Shown here piece after piece: positions 34,401 to 46,060 of a stretch of 64,000 bases of DNA (positions within the stretch are counted from its first letter, which is position 1; every line of letters begins with the position of its first letter). The stretch comes from Pseudoneurospora amorphoporcata. Lineage: Eukaryota; Ascomycota; Sordariomycetes; Sordariales; Sordariaceae. A model generated the notes under the pieces. That model did no database searches, was not told where the DNA came from, and saw only the letters and a program-made list of their open reading frames with translations. The translations under genes and the position numbers were made by a program. Location: NCBI GenBank assembly GCA_033297205.1, contig MU859095.1:171741-235740 (forward strand). The letters are read 5' to 3'.

Positions 34401-36906
34401 ACCATGGAAGCGGACGGGATTTACACTACACTCAGCAAATGACCGAACATGAGTGGATCGTTCAGACTCCATTCGGCTGCCAAAACCCGCCCCGTTGCCT
34501 GTTGCCCGTTTTCAGCACATCCACGCCACATGGCAGACACGCGGCTGAACAGGGTTGGGGCTCCGGGCTGACATGTCCATTCGATTGTTCTCTCATCCAG
34601 GGTGTCAAAGCACTAGTCAGGGTCACTTTATGCGATGGGGAAAAGAACCGTGACTCTTGCCCAACGCACATGGAAACCGAATCTCCATCCGTCTACGGCA
34701 TTTCTGGGAAGGTGGGTGTTGAAAGCGGAAGTAATGTGGTGTTTTGGATCCTTGTTGTCAAAAAGAGAGAAAGACTCCACAAGTTCTAGACCCTTTGATA
34801 CTTGACCCCTGGAAACTCACAAGGGTCTTGGCATTTTTCATGAAGCTGTCCATAACCCTGACTTCCACTCGACTTCACAGCTTTACACCATGAACTCAAA
34901 TTCACTTTCGGTTGATCAAGCCTCTCCCTCTTTGACAAAGAACGAATGCATTATTTCGGATATTGGTCTGAGTCTGCGGCCGTCAACGACTCAACGAGCT
35001 GTCACTGTCAGACGTTGGAAATGGAACATGCAAGTTTCAGGTTTTCCCATGGGAGAGAAGAGAAGAAAACGACATTAGATAACAGCCCTCTTCCGAGACA
35101 ATTTTTGTGTCTTGTTCAATCCACGTCTCTCGTATACCCCCGTGAACTAGGTATGGTATAACCCGAGTGTGGTACCCCTCTGGACTGAGAAAATCACGTT
35201 TGGTCCTACTACCCAGACACTGGCACTTGACCGACCGACCGACCGATCAAAACCAAGGCTTGGTCTACATGGAACACTTTAGCCACGGGCTACGGTCCGA
35301 TGTCCGGTTTTCAAGTTCAGGCTGGAAAGTGGTAACCCGTTTGCCGTTTCACCTTCCACACACACAAATTCTTGTCATCTATATTTTCTCTAATCATAGA
35401 CGGGAAGAGATGTCTTAGTTCCGGTTCCCATTCCCAAAGTTTCATACTATGACCCGTTTGAGTAGGAGTGGGAGATTGCGCGTCTAGTGTTCCAGTGATA
35501 CTCATATGTACGCCCATACATTGACTCGAATATACTGGTTGGTTGCCACATTTATATAGAACCAACAACCAGATTTATCATTTTCTCGGATCTGGATCCG
35601 GGGTGTGGTATCATATCAGCCCTTATACTCTAACGATGACGATGACTACGACAACCAGGAACGGGAACTAACTGATCCGATCCGGAACCTACCGGTTTAC
35701 TTCACATCTTGGTGCCGGCCGCCCGTCTAAATAGGAAACAGGTACAATCTGCAATCTGCATATAACCGCAAGCATATAACCGCATAGTAGGAGGAGGGTG
35801 ACTGGCAGGTTATGATATCACCTTCATTCCCATGGAACAACCATGAAACCGATGGATCATCGAGCCGTGGTCTTACTTACCTTACCCTCCTTTTCTCTTT
35901 TCTTCTTCCTCGACTGTTTACTTCTCCATCCTCTTCATCCTCTCCATCTTCGTTTCCCCCCCTCCACCGTCGGCTGATTCGGCTCCCTTCCATACCACCA
36001 TGCCGTTTACATCCGGGACCAGCATCCCCTACTCCCACCCCAAAGCCTGCGGGGCACGTTTTTTGTGCTTCAGTGTGCCTACGTAGAACTGTAATCTAGG
36101 CAAAGACACCTATTCTAAGTAACGGGGGGCCACGCACCTTGACATCAGGAAACAGAAAGACAGAAGAAAAATAAAATCTACAGAATCCGTCCGCTCTCCT
36201 GTACACAGTAGATAGATAAGCCAGTGAGAAGTTACCGGTTTGAATCCGGTGCTGATTACACATCTGTTTTCTATTTTCATATTTTCGATATCCATTTTGC
36301 TTTTCTACCTACCTGTATACTAATTTTGTCTTGAACCTACCTGCCCAAGTAGAATACTTGTCCTACTCATCCTACACCCAACGTCACTTCGTCAGGAAGC
36401 CCGTATCACCAACTCAGACGAGTGACGCGCAAGCTAGTTAACTGAGTTGGATGACTTTTCTACCACCAGGCAGGCAACTAAGTGCACAAGTAGGACAGTG
36501 GAATCCTGATAGGGACAAAAGGAACAGCAATGCCATGCAATGATACTATGAAAATGCAACGGGGTATCTTAGACGGGTTTTTGTGTCCACAAGGAGATCA
36601 TTAGTAACCGGTATCTCTGCCCTTTATCCATGCTCTTCTCCAGTCCCCCCTTGGCTTTCCTTTCATACCCTTTATCCCCCCTTGTGCCGTCCCGTGCTCT
36701 ATCATTTCTTCCCAACCAGGCACATAATTAGTCGCTGTTCATCTAATACCCTCTTGACGGTGGCCAATGAGTACCCGCCCCTAGCCTTAGACCAACAAGA
36801 GAGAGATAACCAGCTAATCAAACCGGCCGTAACTCCAGACACGAAAGCCTGGAGACGAGGAGGACATAGTCCGCGAATGCGAAACGGGAAGACTCAGCGA
36901 ACCACC
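31416..36906. other. 5.5-kb intergenic region, no gene recognised
   Basis: It lies upstream of LST7 and downstream of the phosphatase gene, both on the minus strand. The longest ATG ORF (34253-34789, 178 codons) has no family features and no coding bias that I can see. Contents: a (TTTA)n tract at 33959-33983, CCGACCGA repeats at about 35222-35240, and a T-arm-like hairpin at 36228 without a matching acceptor stem. A noncoding transcript or a fast-evolving gene cannot be excluded. Confidence 0.5.
33959..33983. repeat. (TTTA)n microsatellite
   Basis: About six TTTA/TTAT units in a row within a noncoding stretch. Confidence 0.8.
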
Positions 36907-38724
36907 CTACTTCTTCGAATACCCGTTCACGTAGAAGGGATCACCGGGATCAACCTCGAGCCTCTTTGCTGCCCTCTCCCCCGAGCTCGAGTCACCACCG
37001 TCGTCGCCTCCGTACTTATCAAGCCACAGCTTGCGCATGACCTGGTAAATGAACAAGTACTGGCTATCGGCCTGCACCATGGTCTTCCGCTGCTCTCGGA
37101 GCTGGTTGACCACCTGGAAAATCAGGTCATTGTCCTCTCCGCCCTTTGTGCTGCTGGTGGGCGACATGAGTTCGTCCTGCGACGTCCTTGCAGAAGGCGT
37201 AGACGAGGAGGAATCGCCAGCGCCAGCGGGGCACCGCTCGTCCCAGTTCTCCAACACTCCCGCGTCTAGCTCCCGCATGAGGTGCTCTAGTGCTATGAAA
37301 GTACCGCTGCGGCCGACGCCCGCGCTGCAGTGTACGATACGAGGGTTGTGCGGACCGGCATTCTTCTCCCGAGATAAGCCCATGAGTATGAAGAAGCTGT
37401 CGAGATCGGCGAGGTCCGGGACGCCGAAGTCGGGCCATTTCTTGTAGAGGAAGTGCCACACAATGCGCTCTTCGACATCCTCCTCTCCAGAGTTTCGGCC
37501 CACCGTCTCTCCCGCTCCGCTGATTGTGAGGTTCGCTTCCGTCTCCTTTGCCATCTGAGTCAGAGGCGACGTGATTTTGGGTTCCTCGGTGACTGCGCTC
37601 TCCGGCTCGGGGGTCTGCCTGTTGCTTTGGGATCCGTTATTCTTGCTGTCCATGCTCTTCCTGGCTTTCAGCTTATGCACACGGATCACCATCTTGCGAA
37701 GCTCGATCGCATCGCCGGCCGGTGTGTCCTCGATCCCTGCGCACCGAACTGTGGCGCGGAAGCCGTCGTCGAACTCGTCCCGCTCGTTGATTTCCAGCGG
37801 AGGATCCTCTGGTGTTCGGGGAAAGTACTGATAGCATTTCTCGTAGTCGCCCTCGTGAGTCTCGGTCAACATGACGATCACGCCAGGGCTCTCGAGCTGC
37901 TCAACCGCCATGCGCCACACATGGTCGGTTGTACACCGTTTGGGGCCCTGCATAGCAATGTAGCGATCCGGCTCTTGTGTGTTGCTCGCATCGCCATCGG
38001 CCGTTGTGAGAACCGTCGGGTTCAGGACAATGGGCGAGGCATTGATGTAGTCGGTCTTGCCCTCAGGAACCTGAAGCTTGATTCGGTTGTTGTGCCAGGG
38101 CTGGATGTTGCCGTATCTGTCGAGCTGTCGAAGGTGCGATCCCATTACGCGGGCCCAGCGGAAATCTCGAGAGGGGTTCATCGTCGCTTCCAGGATACGC
38201 TTGCGCTCGAGCCAGATGATCTCTTGGAACTTGTTTTCGATTTCTGTGAAACATGAACATGGCCTATTAGTGTGTATGTCTTGGAGAGAGGGGGAGAGCG
38301 GCAGAGGCGAGCCAGCGTATTTACCAGAGTCGCTCAGTTCCAGGAAAGAGGGCATCTTGGGCCGGCCATCATTCTTGACTTGTTGCCCTAACGACGTCTT
38401 GCTCTCGGCCGGCGAAGCAGGATGGTCTACGGTACCGTTGGAGGCCATAACGGCGGCGGCAGTCGGTGTTTGTTTGTGCGAACCGGGAGAGGCCTCGCGG
38501 GCTCTCTTCGAAGAACGGGAAAATACTCGAAATGGACTAAGCTTATAGACTGGGCGTGGCAAAGGAGCGGCGGTAAGAGTATGTAGTTCAGCTGAAGCTG
38601 GAGACTCGGCCTTCTCAGACGTACTATCTGCTGACTTGGCCGTGGTGGTAGGTGTGGTGATTAAGCTGGGGGCGGTGATGTCTCTTTTGCGCCGATGCGG
38701 ACGTAATCGCGGAAAGTGGTCCAT
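36907..38724 (-). CDS. protein tyrosine phosphatase (classical, fungal Pyp/Ptp1 type)
   Basis: Exons 38724-38325 and 38243-36907 (minus strand) encode 578 aa; the 81-bp intron has donor GTAAAT and acceptor TTTCACAG. The ATG sits in a strong CCACCATGG context. Residues 1-135 are Ser/Pro-rich and basic. The classical phosphatase domain starts near 135 (EIENKFQEIIWLERKR) and runs to about 550. Visible catalytic parts: the substrate-recognition loop around NNRIKLQVPEGKTDYINAS, the WPD loop W403-P404-D405 in KKWPDFGVPD, the P-loop HCSAGVGRSG with catalytic C439, and a Q-loop region (QADSQYLFIYQ). All catalytic residues are present, so it should be active. Ser/Thr-rich insertions interrupt the domain, as in fission yeast Pyp1/Pyp2, which dephosphorylate stress MAP kinases; the substrate here is not known. 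Confidence 0.9.
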   Translation of the reverse strand: MDHFPRLRPHRRKRDITAPSLITTPTTTAKSADSTSEKAESPASAELHTLTAAPLPRPVYKLSPFRVFSRSSKRAREASPGSHKQTPTAAAVMASNGTVDHPASPAESKTSLGQQVKNDGRPKMPSFLELSDSGKYAGSPLPLSPSLQDIHTNRPCSCFTEIENKFQEIIWLERKRILEATMNPSRDFRWARVMGSHLRQLDRYGNIQPWHNNRIKLQVPEGKTDYINASPIVLNPTVLTTADGDASNTQEPDRYIAMQGPKRCTTDHVWRMAVEQLESPGVIVMLTETHEGDYEKCYQYFPRTPEDPPLEINERDEFDDGFRATVRCAGIEDTPAGDAIELRKMVIRVHKLKARKSMDSKNNGSQSNRQTPEPESAVTEEPKITSPLTQMAKETEANLTISGAGETVGRNSGEEDVEERIVWHFLYKKWPDFGVPDLADLDSFFILMGLSREKNAGPHNPRIVHCSAGVGRSGTFIALEHLMRELDAGVLENWDERCPAGAGDSSSSTPSARTSQDELMSPTSSTKGGEDNDLIFQVVNQLREQRKTMVQADSQYLFIYQVMRKLWLDKYGGDDGGDSSSGERAAKRLEVDPGDPFYVNGYSKK

Positions 38725-40462
38725 GGTGGGGACGCTACAGATATGACGTCGGCGAGGAGGAAAGGTGTAATTCGATGCGCAAATCGGACGACGGTGCCAG
38801 AGGCTACTGTGGTGACTTCTGACGAAGGCACAGGCGGCCTCGGGGACTCTGCCACGCAGACACGTCAAGGTCGGGTCCACTGTGGTGCTTGGAGGGGGAA
38901 AGCGAAGGTGGAATTCGGTAGGCTGTGGGCTGTCGGTGGATGGGATGGCACGACGATGAGTTGGAAGGCTGCCGTATTAAGTCGAACGGAGGGTGACCAA
39001 TGAAAGCAGCTGGGATTAAAACAGTGAATGGCTGTTGTTTGTTGCAAAGACAAGGCTGTCCAACGGCGATCTTTGAGGTCGGGTCGTTGGTGGGCGGGAG
39101 AGGAGGAAAAGGTCGAAGAGGGTGGTAGTTGTATCGGTCGATTTGCGCCGCAATGATCAAGGGAGCATAACAAGTACAAACAAGAAGGTGCAAGAAGCAA
39201 GCCAGATGGACTGGCAGAATTCAATGCAAACAATGCCGATCTTGCCAAAGCAGGTGGCGCGCCAAAAGATGTCGCCTTTGTTTCTTCGGGCGACCGAGTG
39301 ACAATGAAATTGTTTACCAGTTCGAGGGAAAAGTGGACGAGGTTTGTTACTATGTATGTATGGGGGCGGTTGCAGGTGCAGCGAGCGACTTGACCAATCT
39401 GTGGAAGCGTTGTAACTCTGTTGCTTGTCTTGTCAGAGGGCATCTGATGTTAGTGGAGAGACCCTGGCATGCGCGGAGCTTAACAGTGACACCCTACTCC
39501 GCAATTGCTTCGGAGAGCTGGGCTGCCCCTGCCGCCTGCGAGCTGTACCGCCCTGCCCAGAGGGTTGGATAGTACCAACTGCAGGGTAGGTAGGGATGAC
39601 CCCCTTAACAAGAGACCCTAAAGACACTGGTCTTTTTCACGTTCGCCTACAGATCCTCACAAGCCCCATCTACATACGAACCCTGGTTCCCGCATTTCCC
39701 CCACGACATCATCATCATAAGCAGGCATGGTCAGCAAGACAGCAACTGCCTGGCCCATATCCTGCAATGCCCACGTGAAATGCCGCGGCTACGCAGGATG
39801 CTGTACCTGGCTCCCCGGGTTGCAGCAGGAGGCCACATCCACGAGATAAATAAAGTGTTGTTAATGATAGGCTGCGTCTGTCAGCTGGCTCTCATATGAC
39901 CACCGCAGATCCCCTCTTCACCTCGTGAGACCTTGTGATGATACCATCAAATACCAGGTACACGTTGAGTTGGATAGCAGCAACTTTCTTTGGTCAAACT
40001 GTTGGTGCGAGTTGATTGCGTCAAGTGAGACATGCAAAAGTAGGAGGATATAAATACTTTTATACTCTCCCCGGTCATAGACATCAGACTTTGTTTCGAT
40101 GTTGCAGATCGGGTTTTCGTACAGCAAGCTCGATTGAGCGAATAGACCTAGGTAGACCTCGGAAGTCTTCTGCAGGAGAAAACACAAGCAGTTTCTAAGG
40201 ACACTTCGGGATGACTCGCACTTTCTATAATGCCCATAGAAAATTGCATAGCAAGTGTGATTACATAATACAATCATTCTAGAAAGATAGATAGTGATGC
40301 ACTCATCGTCTTGACTGCCATCCTAAGACCATGGCATCAACCCATTTTTGAACATATATCAGTACATCTACATTTTGTACCACGACCAACACCTTGTCAA
40401 ACTACTGCCCAATCGACCCGTACCTATCATACACTCACCAACCCCCTTTTACTTGCCTCTAC
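38725..40462. other. intergenic region, no gene seen
   Basis: 1.7 kb upstream of the phosphatase gene and downstream of the FMP25-like gene. It holds the phosphatase promoter. A CCTAGG palindrome core occurs near 40147. No coding features. Confidence 0.55.
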
Positions 40463-42286
40463 TCAAGCAGCAGAGTAAACAGCACTAACCAGCCGTCCGC
40501 ACTCCGCCCTCTGCTCAACACTGACGCTCCTTCCCTTCCCGCCCTCCAACCTAACCGTCTTCCTCGGCGTCAGCTGGAAGCGATTCGTCTCTCCCTCCCT
40601 CTTCACTAGCCTATTCTCATGTCCATGTCCATGAGCAGGCGTATCCAGCGGCGCAATGTACGTCGGCATATTAACGTTATTCCTCTTTCCCGTGCCCAGC
40701 TGGTAATACTCGTTTCCACCCCACCACAGCACGTCCGCGCCAAAGTTGGTGTCCGTCTCCGAATTTGAATTGGTGGTGTTAACGCGGGTGACGTTATCCA
40801 TGACGGCGCAGGCGTGCGTGGTGCCGACTGACAGCCGCGAAAGACGGATGGGCACGACGGCGTTGGTGGCCTCGTCGAACTCGAACAAGTTGGACAAAGC
40901 CTTGACCTTGGTCGGCGCAACGGACACGTGCGTCCACTTGCCAGTTCCTAGGCTGCCGTGGATGCCCTCGCCGCAGGCCCAGGTCTCGACGTTGATGCGG
41001 CCGAGGTCCTTGGCGGGCACGACCTGGCTTTGGCCAGAGCCGATCTGGCCTTGGAAGGCGCGCGCGTCGACGGTGAAGAAGCTGTTGAGGCCGCCAGCGG
41101 CGATGGAGGTTACCTTGGGCCGCAGGCTGGTGCCGTGGTAGAGCTCGTTGATGGGCAAGGGGCGGGGCGAGTCGACGTAAGGGTGTTCGGTGTCGTTCTG
41201 GAAGCCGAGCTGGCCAAAGGAGTTGTCGCCGAAGGTGAAGATGCGGCCCTCGGTGTCGAGGGCAAGCGAGTGAAAGTCGCCGGTGGCGATCTCCTTGATC
41301 TTGAAGCCGCTTAGGCCGGTCACTTCGTGAGGCTGATCGTAAGGTCCCGCCGGGCGGTTGGTCCATGTCAGGCCGGGGATGCCAAGTTGGCCCTTGGAGG
41401 GGAAGTCCTCGGAGCTGGAGGCGGCGGAGAAGACACGGCCCTTGGAGGTGAGCATCAGGCAGTGCTCCAGGCCGCTGCGGACATCAACAATCTTTTCACC
41501 CCATCCCAGGCTCTTGGGCTTGAGGGAACGGAAGTTCACGGGAGACTGGCTGGACCAGAGGGAGGAAGAGGAGGCGGCACCCTCTTTCTGACCGGATCTT
41601 TGGTCGGCGGCGGCCACTGGAACAGAGTAGACCTCTCCGTTGGAGGCAAGACCAATGATACGGTCGCGAGAGACGGCCAGCTTGACCAGGTCCTTGCCCT
41701 TCAAGGTGACAGTCGGGGTATAGTGCTCCTTGTCGAAGGCGACACCCCACTGGACGAGGTTTCCCTTCTCATCGATGGCAGCGCCAAAGTTGCAGTCCAG
41801 CTTGAGATCGCGCAGGATCTGGTCATCAAAGTAGGAAATGCGCCTGGGCGTCTTGATGACAGACTCGTTGGAGTCCGGGGCAACGACCTTACCGGCATTA
41901 GAACCCCATGCGTAAACACCGGGATGTTCCCAGCTCTGCTTGACCTGGACGTGCTGGGGGCTCATCTGGTCGCGGCTCTCCTCGGCGGAGACGGTCCGTT
42001 TCCGGGGCTTCTCAAAGACCAGCTCAGCCTTCTCCGGTCCGACGGGCTTCCCATTCTTGGTCTCGGCCGTGAGCATAGGGTAAGCGACCAGGGCGGCACC
42101 GGCAACAAGGCCGCCCACAAGGGCACCGCCGATAAGGATGCGGGGGCCGAGATTTGACTTTGCCGGTTGAGGCTCCGGCTCAGGCCTGAATCTTCTGCCG
42201 ACACTCCGTACCCATTGTGTCGAATTTGTCATACGCCGGGCCTGGGGTCGGAGGGCGGTCCTGGCAAGCATCAGAGGAGACGCCAT
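40463..42286 (-). CDS. FMP25: mitochondrial RCC1-repeat protein, FMP25-like
   Basis: Single-exon ORF of 607 aa from the ATG at 42286 (ACCACCATGG). The N-terminal 45 residues are rich in Arg/Ser with no acidic residues until about 35, a typical mitochondrial presequence. One Gly/Ala/Val-rich membrane segment follows at about 49-71. The rest carries RCC1-type beta-propeller repeats, seen as recurring GVYAWGSN, LVQWG, HCLMLTSKGRVFS, FTFGDNSFGQLG and ADVLWWGGNEYYQLGTG motifs. This architecture matches yeast Fmp25, an inner-membrane protein with its propeller facing one side, linked to assembly of respiratory complex III. It is not the nuclear Ran exchange factor RCC1: it has a presequence and membrane anchor, and the repeats are diverged. 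It faces COG3 across a 0.7-kb divergent promoter. Confidence 0.82.
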   Translation of the reverse strand: MASPLMLARTALRPQARRMTNSTQWVRSVGRRFRPEPEPQPAKSNLGPRILIGGALVGGLVAGAALVAYPMLTAETKNGKPVGPEKAELVFEKPRKRTVSAEESRDQMSPQHVQVKQSWEHPGVYAWGSNAGKVVAPDSNESVIKTPRRISYFDDQILRDLKLDCNFGAAIDEKGNLVQWGVAFDKEHYTPTVTLKGKDLVKLAVSRDRIIGLASNGEVYSVPVAAADQRSGQKEGAASSSSLWSSQSPVNFRSLKPKSLGWGEKIVDVRSGLEHCLMLTSKGRVFSAASSSEDFPSKGQLGIPGLTWTNRPAGPYDQPHEVTGLSGFKIKEIATGDFHSLALDTEGRIFTFGDNSFGQLGFQNDTEHPYVDSPRPLPINELYHGTSLRPKVTSIAAGGLNSFFTVDARAFQGQIGSGQSQVVPAKDLGRINVETWACGEGIHGSLGTGKWTHVSVAPTKVKALSNLFEFDEATNAVVPIRLSRLSVGTTHACAVMDNVTRVNTTNSNSETDTNFGADVLWWGGNEYYQLGTGKRNNVNMPTYIAPLDTPAHGHGHENRLVKREGETNRFQLTPRKTVRLEGGKGRSVSVEQRAECGRLVSAVYSAA

Positions 42287-42987
42287 GGTGGTTGACACCT
42301 GAATAGTTCAAGTTAGACTAGTTGAAGAAGTGATGATGGCGGCATCCACTTGGAATTTATACCGTACTTGACACTCGAGTGCCAGGGGTCCGTTTTTCGG
42401 GCGGCTTGTTCTCTATCAGAACGGATCAACTCTTCATGCTTTGATAACCTTGTTGGTTGAGATAGGATGCTATACGTAGCTACAGGTAAGAGAGGCAGTG
42501 ATGTGCAAGGCTCAACACCAAAGCACAAACTTTTACGATGAGACGTAAGATGAAATGGTGAGGTCACCCAACTGGAAATCAAGAGAGTCAACCCCGGGTT
42601 CCATTTGGATCGCTATGAGCTTTGCGGAGCGTGAGCCGTGAGGAGGTCCTGGTAAAGCTTCAGCTCGGATCGACAGCTGCCCCCAGCACTAACAATTAGC
42701 TCCCGTCGGAGAGGGGCCTGGGGGCCAAGCTTTGGAGCTTCTTCAAGCTTGAGGGATGTGGTCTGTGCACGCACGAGTTTGTGTACAGTGCAAGGACCCC
42801 GGGAATCACCGTCCATGTCTCCACTGCATCGCTGTCTCCAAAAGTGGACAGCTCACCGTTGCAGTGGGAGGTACGTACCTGAATGACGGGATAGGTAGGG
42901 GAACAGGGGGGAATCAACACGCGCTGGACCTTGTGAATTGAAGCTATCACCACTGGACGGTTTGTCCAATAACCCAATTTCTCCAAA
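42287..42987. promoter_or_regulatory. divergent promoter region FMP25-like / COG3
   Basis: The 700-bp segment separates two head-to-head genes. No gene or clear operator was recognised in it. Confidence 0.5.
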
Positions 42988-45654
42988 ATGTACGACGAGC
43001 ACTGGTACAGCTTTCAAGAGGTGCCGCAGAGCAGACCATCGGGCGTAAAGACACGCCATCGTCGAGCCAACACTCTGTTGCAGCAACCAGAGGTTTGTCT
43101 TCCGATTCGACTTTCCCCGTTGTCCCAAACTCCCCCGCCAGCAGCCAGCAGTCGCTAACCCAACCATCACCACTCGATAGGAGACGACCGACAACAACAT
43201 CCCCGAAGAACCCCTCCCAGCACTTTTCGAAGACCAGGAAGACGTCAACGCGCCACCCGAGGCCACCGTTCTTCGCAGGGCGAAATCGTATTCGGACTTC
43301 TACGACATTGCGACTGCGCATCTCGCGGACGGTCATGGAGAACCCAAGAAGAAGACGAAGAAGGCTAAAGGGCGGCGCAGCAATCACAACCTCTGGGACG
43401 CCTTGATGATTCCCCCGAGCGCAGCGTCTACATTACCTGTGGAGGAAGACGCGTATGACGAGGGTCTAAGCCAGGAGCTGCTACAGGCTAGCCAGCAAGA
43501 ATATCTGCTGTACCACGACCAACTCGCCTTGACGGAACGACATCTGGGGACCCTGATCGACGACGCCAACAGCGCGCTCAAAACCCTCGAGACCTTGTGC
43601 CAGTCTTTCCGAGCCGTGGAGGAGCAGACGACATCCTTCAAGGCACAGTGCGACGACTTGCTGGAGGAACAGAAGCGTCTTCAAACGCTCGCCGACGAGG
43701 TTGGAACCGATCTGCATTACTACGCCTATCTCGACAATGTCAGCCGACGCCTCAATGCCCTGGGTGCCGGCCGTCTTGTGGACGACGACGCGTTTGGTGA
43801 TATCCTGGCCAACCTGGACTCTTGCATTGAGTTTATGATCCAGCATCCCCAATATCGGGACGCTGATACATACCAAGCTAGATACCAGGCGCTACTAACC
43901 AAGGCCATACATCTTCTAGAGGTTGGGTTCAACAACCGCCTGGATCAGGTGTCTGGGGAACTTGCCCGTCAAATTACCAACACCCACTCAGAATCCGCAC
44001 GACATGCCTTGGCTTACGGTCGATTTGAGGAGATCCTGATGAACTCGTACTCGCTAATTCCCAACATTCAGCGGGTGATATTGGGGGCATATGACCAAAA
44101 CGGCCAACCCAGAACTGGGCCAAACGTGGATATCTTTGCCAACACAGCCAACAACCTCTTCCACGCCTATTTCGCCGTGAGAGACCGCGACCTCAAGCCT
44201 TTGACCCAGCATGATCTTGCGACATTCCATCTCGAGTGCAAAGAATCGTCGATAGACACAGCGGCAAGGAACTATGTCAAACAGTGCTTTGAACGCTCAT
44301 TCAGCGAGGCCACGCTTTTCCGCAAAATCTTCTTCATAGAAGCACCATATTCTTCCAACCCCAAGTCAGCGTTCGCTGCCCTCAACTCGCATCAGCGGTC
44401 ACTCGTAACGGGCACCAACATTGCGCCCATTGCCACCAACCTTCAGTCAAAGCTGCAGACATGTGATTTGCAAACTATTTGCAATCTGGTCGGTTGGATC
44501 ACGAACGAATACCTGCTCGTGGACTACGATGAGGACGAGACTCCGTTTGTTGCGCACTGCAGGGAACTTACGTCCAGGCTGTTGGGTGAACATCTCTGGA
44601 CATTTACCGATGGCTTTTTCGACGCGGAAATTACCAAATCTATTACTAAAGCCGTCATTCCACCAGAGGCTCTGAAACTTGGAGCAACCAGTGCCGCCGC
44701 TGAGGGTGGATCATCAGCGGCTTTCCCGGTGGTTGAGCGAGCAGTCGAGCTGCTTGTTTTGTTCGATCAGTCCATGCCTAAAGAGCGATGTGTGAGTTCA
44801 TCCTTCCTTCCTCCCTTCCTACTTGCAACCCTAAAATCACCTACCTTAGCTAACACGGGACCCTTCCTCCCTTTCAGCAACGCAACAGCCCAGTAATCTT
44901 CAAACTCGTCCGCGAAACCATCGCCGCCCTGCAGCGCGCCGAAGTACGCATCAAAGCCTTGGCCAAAAACGGCGGTACCGATCCGGACCTCTTCATGATC
45001 AAGAACCTGCTCATACTCAAGAACGAGCTTCTCACCCTCGAGATCGGAGACGTGCGCAACGGCACCGGCGGCCAGGGTGCGACGGGCGCCCTAGGCAGCA
45101 GCATCCAACACCTCGGCCAGATCTGGGAGAGCCTCCCAACCGCAGGAAACCTCTTCGGACTGGTCTCCAGCTCCGTGTCCACTTTTAGTTCTTACATCCC
45201 CGGCTCATCCCTGCTGTCGCGCGCAGCTGGTAGTATTACCGGCTCCGGCTCGGGCTCGACGACGACGATGGCCACACCGGTGGAATCACAAGACGCAGGA
45301 GAGCAGCTGGATGAATTGCTCCGTCAAAGCATTTACGCGTTCACACGAAGGTGGGCGGCCGTTTTCAACGAAGCGAAGGTCAAGGCGTCCAAGGTGGGCG
45401 GGAAGAACTTGACTCAGTTGGAGAGGGAGCTGGATGAGATTCTTGAGGCGGCGTTTGATACGCAGCCGGAGGTGGTGGAGAAGTTGAAGGAGGCGATTCA
45501 GCTGGATGCGCAGGCGCAGTTGACTGGTGGTTCTGGTGGTGCGAAGACTAGCGGTTCTAGGACTGGTGGCTCTAAGACTGGGAAGGAAAAGGGAATGGGA
45601 AGTGCTTATACGGGTGGGAGCAGAGCTAGTATGGGGAGTAGTCGGAGGTTGTAA
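42988..45654 (+). CDS. COG3: COG3/SEC34, conserved oligomeric Golgi complex subunit 3
   Basis: Exons 42988-43092, 43181-44791 and 44878-45654 give 830 aa. The first exon begins MYDDEHWYSFQEVPQSRP; the frame continues through TVLRRAKSYSDFY into the Sec34-like domain. Recognisable Cog3 stretches: a long coiled-coil segment at about 130-230 (LYHDQLALTERHLGTL, then LEEQKRLQTLADEVG), LHYYAYLDNVSRRLN, and FIEAPYSSNPKSAF further on. COG tethers vesicles returning Golgi enzymes within the Golgi; Cog3 belongs to lobe A. The last exon ends with a Gly/Ser/Thr-rich tail after about 770, which looks disordered. The last intron is placed so the frame reads KERC-QRNSPVIFKLV. Confidence 0.9.
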
Positions 45655-46060
45655 TGGGTGAAGTGGTGGTTGGGTTGGGGTGGGATAGCCTTGGACCTGG
45701 TGGATGTGCTCGTAGGCTTTTTGTGGGGAAAGAAAATACTAATATAGGAATTCTACAAGTCAAAATCTTTTTGATCATTTACCATTGGCCCCTTGTCCCT
45801 ATATTGAAACCAAGCAATATGACTCTAGCCCTTGTATACGGTTCTTATGCTTCTGAAAGCCAAGTATCCCCGGTAGTTCTGTAATTTTGCGACATGCTGC
45901 TCGTTGAAGAGCCCGTTTCCTATCCAACCATCCGTGGAAGTCCCTTTTTCCTGTCCTTGATCATGACCATTGCAAACATCCCACCCATGCGACCCAAGTG
46001 GAGTGAGCCCTTTTCCCCATTTTCCCCTATCCTCTGCCTCCCTTCCCTTCCCTATACCTC
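45655..46060. other. convergent 3' region between COG3 and the carrier gene
   Basis: The 406 bp should contain both 3' UTRs. No other feature was seen. Confidence 0.6.

Noticed and set aside
34253..34789. 178-codon ATG ORF in the 5.5-kb gap
   Set aside because: No domain, signal or codon pattern supports it; kept only as a possible orphan for RNA testing.
36225..36260. tRNA-like T-arm ACCGG-TTTGAAT-CCGGT
   Set aside because: Perfect five-base stem, but no complementary 5' acceptor stem, A box or anticodon arm at the proper distance.
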